Positions 14,833-20,155 of a DNA stretch of 20,155 bases are shown here, one piece after another. The notes beneath the pieces are model-generated. The model made no database searches and was not told the DNA's origin. It saw only the letters and a program-made list of their open reading frames with translations. Origin of the DNA: a virus; the IMG/VR virus record IMGVR_UViG_3300028925_000752, positions 1 to 20,155 of that record. One strand, written 5' to 3'. Position 1 is the first letter of the stretch. The number at the start of each line of letters is the position of its first letter. The position numbers and the translations under genes were made by a program.

Positions 14833-16950
14833 GTGGATCTAAAGCCAATGGAACGCGACGACGTAGAGGCTATTGCCCGCGACGCAGTAACAAACGCAGT
14901 AGACTTTGTTGAGTCGAATATCGCCTCAGATCGAATCAAGGCCCAGCGCTACTATGACGGCGAAACTGACATTGGCCATGAAGAAGGTCGATCTAAGGTT
15001 GTAGCCACTAAGGTGCGAGACACTATCCGTGCAATCAAGCCAAGCCTGATGCGCGTGTTCTTGGCTACTGATAAGCCAGTTGAATACGTCCCTACCAACC
15101 CTCAAGACGCCCCCGCCGCAGAGCAGGCTACTAGCTATGTATCTAAGCTGTTCAACGAGGTCGGCGGCTATCGTATTATCAACGATGCGTTTCACGATGC
15201 TCTGCTAAAGCGATCAGGTATCGTTAAGGCTTACTGGGACACCTATGAAGAGTCAGAGACTTACGAGTACAGCAATCTAACCGATGCAGAGTATTCAGTG
15301 ATTGTGAACGATGACGAAGTAACTGTCATCGAGCACGAAATGACTGAGAGCATGGAAGTAGAGATGAGCCCTGAGATGGGTATGGGTATGCCTGAGTATC
15401 AGCCTGCCATGCACTACCTGAAGATCTCTCGCAAGTGTGTCTACGGCAAGCTTTGTGTGGAGTCTATCCCGCCGGAAGAGTTTTTCGTAGACGAGAACGC
15501 CAAGTCTATCGACGACGCCTATGTTTGTGTACACCGCACTGAAATGCGTGTTGGTGAGCTTGTGGCTATGGGTTATGACTTCGACGAGGTTGTAGAGCTA
15601 ACCGGCCTGCAATACTCTGACTCATTCAGCGAGACTGAAGATTTTTACCGTCGCGGATACGATCAGGATCACGACGACGAGAACGTACTAGATCCGTCTA
15701 TGCGCTTAGTCGCCGTGTCTGAAGCCTACATGAAGATCGACGTAGAGGGCACTGGCATACCGCAAATGCACAAGATATTGCTTGGCGGTAACGACTACCA
15801 ATTGCTTGATTATGAGCCTTGGGGTGAAGTTCCCTTTGCTCACTTTGAGATTGATCCTGAGCCACACGCCTTCTTTGGTAGTTCTATTGCTGATCTCATT
15901 ATCAACGACCAAGACGCATACACTTCAATGCTGCGAGGCGTACTGGATAACGTCGCACTGACCAATAATCCACAACGTCAAATAATCGACGGCATGGTAA
16001 ACGTAGACGATCTGCTCAACAACGAGATCGGATCTATTATCCGCGTGGCCCAAGATGGCGCAGTTCGAGATCTCTCGGTACCTTTTGTTGCCGGCCAAAC
16101 CTTGGGTGCTCTGCAGTATTTCGACCAAGAGATAGAGTCCAAGACAGGCGTCACAAAAGCCTCTACAGGCCTTTCACCCGATGCCCTGCAAGCTACTACT
16201 GCTACGGCTGTAGCTGCCACTGTACAGGCTCAGGCTGGCCAGATCGAGGTCATGGCGCGTAACTTGGCAGAGGGCGGTATGCGTCGCCTGTTTAAGTTGA
16301 TCTTGAAGTTGGTTGTCGAAAACTCAGACGATCAGAAGATGCAATACTTCTCTGGCATGGACTACACGCCTATTGATCCGCGTATGTGGAACACTGGCAT
16401 GGATGTCAGCGTAAACGTCGGACTGGGTACTGGCCAAGAAGATCAGAAGCTTGCCACCCTGAACCAGACTCTACAGCTACAAATGCAGATCATGCAGGGC
16501 TATGGATTGCAGAATGGCGTAGTAACCCTGACAAACATACGCAACACCCTAGGCGATATGCTTGCCGTAGGGGGCGTTAAGAATGCAGACCGTTACTTCC
16601 AGCCCATGAACGCACAGATTGAGCAGCAACTACAGCAGCAGGCCGCACAGGCAGCTCAGGGCCAGCAACAGCAAGATCCGCAGGCTCAGGCATACTTGCA
16701 GGCAGAGCAGCTCAAAGCGCAGCAAAAAGCACAGTCTGATATGATGAAGATTCAGATCGAGGCGCAGAAAGCAATTGCTGCAGATGACCGTGAACGCGAC
16801 AAGATGGATCAAGATATGCTGGTAAAAGCAGCAGAGATCCTAGGTAAATATGGCACCGCTGTCGATGTAGAACGAATCAAGACAATGCAGAATGAGCCCC
16901 GATACCCTCAGCAAACACCGGCGCAGGCCGTACAGGGCGGTAGATTTTGA
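14833..16950 (+). CDS. Portal protein
   Basis: This is a 705-residue protein, close in size to P22 gp1 (725). The start is GTG at 14833, nine bases after AAAGGAG; an ATG five codons later is less well spaced. It forms the dodecameric ring at the unique capsid vertex through which DNA enters and leaves and to which terminase and adaptor bind. Recognisable segments include DRIKAQRYYDGETD and VATKVRDTIRAIKPSLMRVF near the N-terminus, ALLKRSGIVKAYWD, a central ISRKCVYGKLCVESIPPEEFFVDENA, HAFFGSSIADLIINDQDAYTSMLRGVLDN and NNPQRQIIDGMV. The last ~110 residues are Gln/Ala-rich and predicted helical (QQLQQQAAQAAQGQQQQ), like the C-terminal barrel helices of P22-type portals. Its position downstream of the tail and ejection genes, rather than next to the terminase, is unusual. 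The stop overlaps the next TTG start. Confidence 0.9.
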   Translation: MDLKPMERDDVEAIARDAVTNAVDFVESNIASDRIKAQRYYDGETDIGHEEGRSKVVATKVRDTIRAIKPSLMRVFLATDKPVEYVPTNPQDAPAAEQATSYVSKLFNEVGGYRIINDAFHDALLKRSGIVKAYWDTYEESETYEYSNLTDAEYSVIVNDDEVTVIEHEMTESMEVEMSPEMGMGMPEYQPAMHYLKISRKCVYGKLCVESIPPEEFFVDENAKSIDDAYVCVHRTEMRVGELVAMGYDFDEVVELTGLQYSDSFSETEDFYRRGYDQDHDDENVLDPSMRLVAVSEAYMKIDVEGTGIPQMHKILLGGNDYQLLDYEPWGEVPFAHFEIDPEPHAFFGSSIADLIINDQDAYTSMLRGVLDNVALTNNPQRQIIDGMVNVDDLLNNEIGSIIRVAQDGAVRDLSVPFVAGQTLGALQYFDQEIESKTGVTKASTGLSPDALQATTATAVAATVQAQAGQIEVMARNLAEGGMRRLFKLILKLVVENSDDQKMQYFSGMDYTPIDPRMWNTGMDVSVNVGLGTGQEDQKLATLNQTLQLQMQIMQGYGLQNGVVTLTNIRNTLGDMLAVGGVKNADRYFQPMNAQIEQQLQQQAAQAAQGQQQQDPQAQAYLQAEQLKAQQKAQSDMMKIQIEAQKAIAADDRERDKMDQDMLVKAAEILGKYGTAVDVERIKTMQNEPRYPQQTPAQAVQGGRF

Positions 16951-17213
16951 ATATAAAAGAGTGGGCGGGCAAGGTTCGCCACTTACAGAACGACCCCGTA
17001 TTTTCGGAAGTTCTGAAAAAGATTCGAGAGCAGCAAGTTGAAGTGTTCTTGAACGCTGGATCGCAAGATTCAGACCTAATGAGTGCCCATGATATAATAC
17101 GAGCACTGGACAAAATCGAAGGTTACTTCAACTCCGTCCTGTCGGAAGAGGCAATCTTCGATAAACGACAGCAACGGAAGGAGTCAGCACCGTGGAAACG
17201 ACTGAGCCGGTAG
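16947..17213 (+). CDS. Small hypothetical protein between portal and scaffold
   Basis: This is an 88-residue protein. The start is TTG at 16947 overlapping the portal stop (TTGA). The only later in-frame Met is well inside the conserved-looking part, so TTG is preferred although the Shine-Dalgarno (AGGGCGG) is poor. The sequence is one helical domain: NIKEWAGKVRHLQNDPVFSEVLKKIREQQVEVFLNA, then HDIIRALDKIEGYFNSVLSEE and a basic tail (KRQQRKESAPWKRLSR). A short protein of this kind is often found between portal and capsid genes in podoviruses; its function is not known to me. It overlaps the scaffold gene by 22 bases and may help couple translation. An extended -10 element is embedded in it at 17090-17098. 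Confidence 0.65.
   Translation: MNIKEWAGKVRHLQNDPVFSEVLKKIREQQVEVFLNAGSQDSDLMSAHDIIRALDKIEGYFNSVLSEEAIFDKRQQRKESAPWKRLSR
17069..17098 (+). promoter_or_regulatory. Possible promoter for scaffold and capsid genes
   Basis: TTCAGA at 17069-17074 matches the -35 consensus at four of six positions. Eighteen bases later comes a perfect extended -10, TGATATAAT at 17090-17098. It is inside the 88-residue gene and 94 bases before the scaffold start. A promoter here would boost scaffold and major capsid expression, which end at the terminator at 19204. Activity is inferred. Confidence 0.45.
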
Positions 17214-18205
17214 TAGAAACTTTTGATGGAACCATCGACAGCGCAGTAGATATGCTGTTGGAACCAGAAGAAACGGAAGAAGTAGAATCGCCAGTAGAAG
17301 ATGATGAGGGCCAGCAGCCAGAAGCATCTGATGATCAGGATGATCAAGACGAGAGCGATGAAGATCAAGATGAACCTGAAGAGTCTGATGATGACTCTGA
17401 GGATGATTCTGAAGAGGACGACGAAGACGCAGAACCTGAAGAAGCAGATCAGGAGCAATCTTTCACCGTTGTAGTAGACGGCACCGAAAAGGTTGTGACC
17501 CTTGATGAGCTTAAGCGTGGTTACAGTGGTCAACAATATGTCCAAAAGGGTATGCAAGAGGCAGCAGCACTCCGTAAAGAGACTGAGGCAGCTTATACAG
17601 CCCTTATTAGTGAAAGGCAGCAGTTAGCACAGGTCTATCAGGCAATGCAGTCTGGGGCCATTGCACCGCCGCCACAACCGCCATCACGAGAACTGTTTGA
17701 TAGCGACCCCATAGGTTATATGGAAGCCAAACTTTCTTACGATGAGAATGTTCAGAAGTATGAGCAGCACCAGGCGCAAGTGCAGCAAGTATTTCAGCAG
17801 CAATCTGCAGCGGAGCAGGCAGCACAGCAAGCTTATATGCAGCAAGAGCTTGAGACATTGAAGCAGGTAGTACCTGAGTTTGCAGATCCAGATAAGGCAG
17901 TTAAGGCTAAAGACTTACTGTTAAATGGCGGGCAAAAGCTTGGATACTCTGCTGAAGAGATTGGCTCGGTTATGGATCACCGTGCGCTTAATACGCTAAT
18001 GAAGGCTATTAAGTACGACGAGATCATGGCCGGCAAGGCAAAAGCCGACAAGAAGGCGACCGGAGCGAAGCCCCGTACCCGCCCATTGAAAGCTGGAACC
18101 AAGCAGGCGCCAAGATCAAGTAACAAGCAACTAAGGCAACAAAAGGCCAAACTGAAACAGTCGGGAAGCGTAGAAGACGCTATCGGCTTACTATTTAACG
18201 CTTAG
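17192..18205 (+). CDS. Scaffolding protein
   Basis: This is a 337-residue protein starting at GTG 17192, eight bases after AAGGAG at 17178-17183. The layout is that of a capsid scaffold. It has a long acidic, disordered N-terminus (residues ~23-90, almost all Asp/Glu/Ser/Gln) and a short folded piece (SFTVVVDGTEKVVTLDELKRGYSGQQYVQKGM). A long Gln/Ala/Glu coiled-coil region (residues ~110-230) is followed by a strongly basic C-terminus (KADKKATGAKPRTRPLKAGTKQ ... KQLRQQKAKLKQ) and a final EDAIGLLFNA. In P22-like systems the basic C-terminal helices bind the coat protein and the scaffold leaves after assembly. It lies 11 bases before the major capsid gene, the classic order. I see no protease domain, so scaffold removal by exit rather than by cleavage is likely (inference). 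Confidence 0.85.
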   Translation: METTEPVVETFDGTIDSAVDMLLEPEETEEVESPVEDDEGQQPEASDDQDDQDESDEDQDEPEESDDDSEDDSEEDDEDAEPEEADQEQSFTVVVDGTEKVVTLDELKRGYSGQQYVQKGMQEAAALRKETEAAYTALISERQQLAQVYQAMQSGAIAPPPQPPSRELFDSDPIGYMEAKLSYDENVQKYEQHQAQVQQVFQQQSAAEQAAQQAYMQQELETLKQVVPEFADPDKAVKAKDLLLNGGQKLGYSAEEIGSVMDHRALNTLMKAIKYDEIMAGKAKADKKATGAKPRTRPLKAGTKQAPRSSNKQLRQQKAKLKQSGSVEDAIGLLFNA

Positions 18206-18216
18206 GAGATACAATC

Positions 18217-19182
18217 ATGGCACAGCCAAGCAATACTTTTGATTCATACGACGCCAAGGGCATTCGCGAAGATCTTGAAGATGTGATCTACGACATCAGC
18301 CCTGAAGAGACCCCCTTTTACTCAATGTGTAAAAAGGTCAAGGCTACTAACACTTACCACGAGTGGCAAACTGATGCGCTCCGTTCTTCTGCTGCCAATG
18401 CGCACATTGAAGGCGACGCAACTTCTGCTGAAGCTCGCGGTGCAACTACCCGTCGCGGCAACTACACTCAGATCTTCAAGAACGCTGTTGTTGTAGCTGA
18501 CACCGACGAAGGCCTGAACAAAGCTGGCCGCGCCAAAGAGATGGCTTACCAAGTCCTGAAGATTGCCAAAGAGCAAAAACTCGACATTGAAAAAGCTCTC
18601 TTTGACAACAACGCCCGTGCTGCTGGCGACTCTTCAACTGCTCGCGAACTGGCCGGTGCTCCTGCTTGGATCGTTAGCAACGTTGATTTCCAAGACGGCA
18701 ACAGCGGTGCAAACCCAACTGGCGACGGCACTGACGCCCGTACTGATGACGGTACTCCTACCGTATTCAGCCAAGCTAAGTTCGACAACGTAATGCAGCA
18801 AATTTGGGAAAGCGGCGGCAAGCCCGACGTATGTTTCCTATCTGCATTCCAGATGAACAAAGCCTTGGGCTTCACTGGCATGAACAACCAACGCAGCACT
18901 ATCGGTGCATCTGTTGGCGGTACTAACGCTGTAATTAACGCAGTAGACGTTTACGTTACTCCTTGGGGTACCGTTGAGTTTATGCCTACTCGCGAAAACC
19001 GCAGCCGTGACGTATTCATCATGCAGAAGGATATGTGGGCTGTTGGCGTACTGCGCCCAACCAAGAACACTCAACTGGCAAAAACTGGCGACAACACTAC
19101 TCGCCAAGTTGTCACTGAGCTGACTCTTGTATGTAAGAACGAAAAGTCTAGCGGCATCATTGCAGACAACACTGTAGCGTAA
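18217..19182 (+). CDS. Major capsid protein (SU10-type, DUF5309 family)
   Basis: This is a 321-residue protein. AGGAG precedes the ATG by nine bases. It starts ATG-GCA and has a higher GC content than the early part of the window (33 of 60 bases in 18421-18480). The segments QPSNTFDSYDAKGIREDLEDVIYDISPEETPFYSM, TYHEWQTDALRS, IEGDAT, RGNYTQIFKNAVVVADT, LDIEKALFDN, and the later VDVYVTPWGTVEFMPTR and VFIMQKDMWAVGVLRPT match the major head protein family of Escherichia phage SU10 and many environmental podoviruses (HK97 fold). It builds the capsid shell together with the scaffold encoded just upstream. A strong terminator lies 21 bases after the stop. Very likely this is the most highly expressed gene of the window. 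Confidence 0.92.
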   Translation: MAQPSNTFDSYDAKGIREDLEDVIYDISPEETPFYSMCKKVKATNTYHEWQTDALRSSAANAHIEGDATSAEARGATTRRGNYTQIFKNAVVVADTDEGLNKAGRAKEMAYQVLKIAKEQKLDIEKALFDNNARAAGDSSTARELAGAPAWIVSNVDFQDGNSGANPTGDGTDARTDDGTPTVFSQAKFDNVMQQIWESGGKPDVCFLSAFQMNKALGFTGMNNQRSTIGASVGGTNAVINAVDVYVTPWGTVEFMPTRENRSRDVFIMQKDMWAVGVLRPTKNTQLAKTGDNTTRQVVTELTLVCKNEKSSGIIADNTVA

Positions 19183-19203
19183 GCTATAGCACTTAGGTGC
19201 ATG

Positions 19204-19233
19204 GGGGGAGGGTAATTCCTCCCCCTTTTTTTT
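19204..19233 (+). terminator. Rho-independent terminator after the major capsid gene
   Basis: An eight-base-pair GC stem (19204-19211 with 19218-19225), a six-base loop and eight T follow in order, 21 bases after the capsid stop. It is the clearest terminator in the window. A small upstream hairpin (GCAC at 19189-19192, GTGC at 19197-19200) precedes it and may help. Confidence 0.9.
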
Positions 19234-19247
19234 AGATAGGAGATAGC

Positions 19248-19529
19248 ATGAAGATTGGCGAAAAGATCCATCACGATGGTGATAAAATCATTGTGCAGAA
19301 AACCTATGACAACACCCCAGTGCTCGAGCGTGTAGCTGCCGCAAAGCAACTAAACGGCGGTGTAGTAGGCGAGAATCGTTTTGTTGGCTCGGTACCCTTG
19401 CACTTGCTTGGGCAGTGGGCCAAAGAGGCTGGCATTAAGTGGGATGACCCAGCCATGAAGGATGTACTTAAGCGCAAACTGATGTCAGGTGAGTTTGCTA
19501 AATTACGGGCTTGGGAAGGTACTTACTAA
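19248..19529 (+). CDS. Small conserved-type phage protein downstream of capsid gene
   Basis: This is a 93-residue protein whose ATG is preceded by AGGAG with good spacing. Transcription must pass the terminator at 19204 or start in the short gap. Landmarks are KIGEKIHHDGDKIIVQKTYDN, a middle NRFVGSVPLHLLGQWAKEAGIKWDD, and a C-terminal LKRKLMSGEFAKLRAWEGTY. The pattern GSVP..L...W..E.GI recurs in small proteins that follow the capsid gene in environmental podoviruses, as I remember them. Their role is not established, and a head-completion or fibre-regulatory role are both possible. No domain motif is seen. The stop overlaps the next ATG (TAATG). Confidence 0.65.
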   Translation: MKIGEKIHHDGDKIIVQKTYDNTPVLERVAAAKQLNGGVVGENRFVGSVPLHLLGQWAKEAGIKWDDPAMKDVLKRKLMSGEFAKLRAWEGTY

Positions 19530-20155
19530 TGGCATTTAGCCGCGCAGATTTTGTACAGCAAACAACCAATACAACTGGTACTGGCACTTACTCTCTGAGC
19601 GGCTCCGTAAGTGGCCGTCAAGACTTTTTAGACGGCAATGCCTCTGGCAGTACCGTACGCTATTCCGTAACGGATGGCACAAACTGGGAAGTTTCTGAGG
19701 GTATCTTAACCAGTGGACAGGTAACTCGCGCCACTGTTATTGCATCAAGCAACTCAGGCGCAGCAATTAGCTGGTCTGCCGGCGACAAGTTCATATCGCA
19801 AGTATTAACTGCCAGCGAGGTTGATGATCTGGCTACTGAGTCTTATGTTGACTCTGTAATAGCTGGGTTAGTCGATAGCGCCCCAGAAGCACTCGACACA
19901 CTTAACGAGCTTGCCGCTGCACTTGGCGACGACCCAAACTTTGCAACCACAACAGCCACATCAATTGGCGAAAAGCTTGCCAAGGCATCAAACCTGTCAG
20001 ACCTAGCCAACGCCGCAACTGCCCGCACCAATCTAGGCTTGGGCACTGCCGCCACAACCAACTCCACAGCATACGCTACAGCCGCACAAGGGGCATTGGC
20101 AGACTCTGCCTTACAGTCCAACCAAACTATTACCTTGTCTGGCGATGCCAGCGGT
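19529..20155 (+). CDS. Second tail fibre protein, N-terminal part (3' truncated by window edge)
   Basis: The ATG at 19529 overlaps the previous stop and follows GGAAGG. The frame stays open for all 209 codons to the window end. The N-terminus (FSRADFVQQTTNTTGTGTYSLSG, then GSTVRYSVTDGTNWEVSEGILTS and AGDKFISQVLTASEV) is a beta domain known from virion-anchoring ends of phage fibres. It is followed by a shaft region rich in Ala, Thr and Asn: LDTLNELAAALGDDPNF, NLSDLANAATARTNLGLGTAA and TAYATAAQGALADSALQ, which is standard fibre repeat vocabulary. A receptor-binding tip would lie beyond the window. Together with the fibre at 5544 it indicates at least two fibre types, in two different modules. 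The host-binding role is inferred from the family. Confidence 0.8.
   Translation, partial: MAFSRADFVQQTTNTTGTGTYSLSGSVSGRQDFLDGNASGSTVRYSVTDGTNWEVSEGILTSGQVTRATVIASSNSGAAISWSAGDKFISQVLTASEVDDLATESYVDSVIAGLVDSAPEALDTLNELAAALGDDPNFATTTATSIGEKLAKASNLSDLANAATARTNLGLGTAATTNSTAYATAAQGALADSALQSNQTITLSGDASG

Noticed and set aside
17123-17557. 144-codon minus-strand frame with very hydrophobic sequence, like a membrane protein
   Set aside because: It is the reverse complement of the Asp/Glu-rich scaffold region, where GAA/GAT codons read as Phe/Leu/Ile on the other strand. It is a compositional artefact.
19183-19247. tRNA or other RNA gene in the largest intergenic gap
   Set aside because: The 65 bases are taken up by a small hairpin, the terminator and the ribosome binding site of the next gene; no cloverleaf fits.

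Overview
The window is one continuous block of virion-morphogenesis genes from a tailed bacteriophage (Caudoviricetes). All genes are on the + strand and are packed with overlapping or nearly touching stop and start codons. I recognise a terminase large subunit, head-tail adaptor, P22 gp10-like tail hub/nozzle, portal, scaffold and an SU10-type major capsid protein. I see no tape measure, sheath or major tail tube gene, which argues for a short-tailed (podovirus) particle. The host cannot be named from the sequence. The repeat-rich fibres and ejection-type proteins resemble those of uncultured aquatic podoviruses, but that is an impression, not a test. No integrase, replication, lysis or tRNA gene is in the window.

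Layout. Positions 1-696 are the 3' end of the terminase large subunit (nuclease domain). Positions 730-3695 hold two larger proteins of uncertain role, the first with an HExxH metallopeptidase-like motif; part of this block is AT-richer than the head genes. Positions 3727-9386 are a tail module: adaptor, Gp80-like fibre-associated protein, a protein built of ten 20-residue repeats plus a Trp repeat, a fibre with twelve 13-residue repeats, an unknown protein, a gp10/nozzle-like protein and a C1q/TNF-like tail protein. Positions 9412-14832 start with a small GNAT-like protein. They continue with five Gln/Ala/Gly-rich, ejection-type virion proteins, one of which ends in a Peptidase_S74 intramolecular chaperone. 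Positions 14833-19182 are the head module (portal, small protein, scaffold, major capsid), closed by a strong rho-independent terminator. Positions 19248-20155 carry a small protein and the 5' end of a second fibre gene that runs off the window.

Working together: scaffold and capsid protein assemble the procapsid on the portal. The terminase packages DNA through the portal. Adaptor and nozzle close the vertex, fibres and the C1q-like protein provide host contact, and the Gln-rich proteins probably leave the particle with the DNA. Three of the few intergenic gaps carry a TATAAT box (two as extended -10, TGnTATAAT) before a TGGAG-type ribosome binding site, which suggests several internal promoters. 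The main oddities are the exact 20- and 10-residue repeat architecture at 4771-5541, the S74 chaperone on an ejection-type protein that looks split into two genes, and the HExxH protein next to the terminase.
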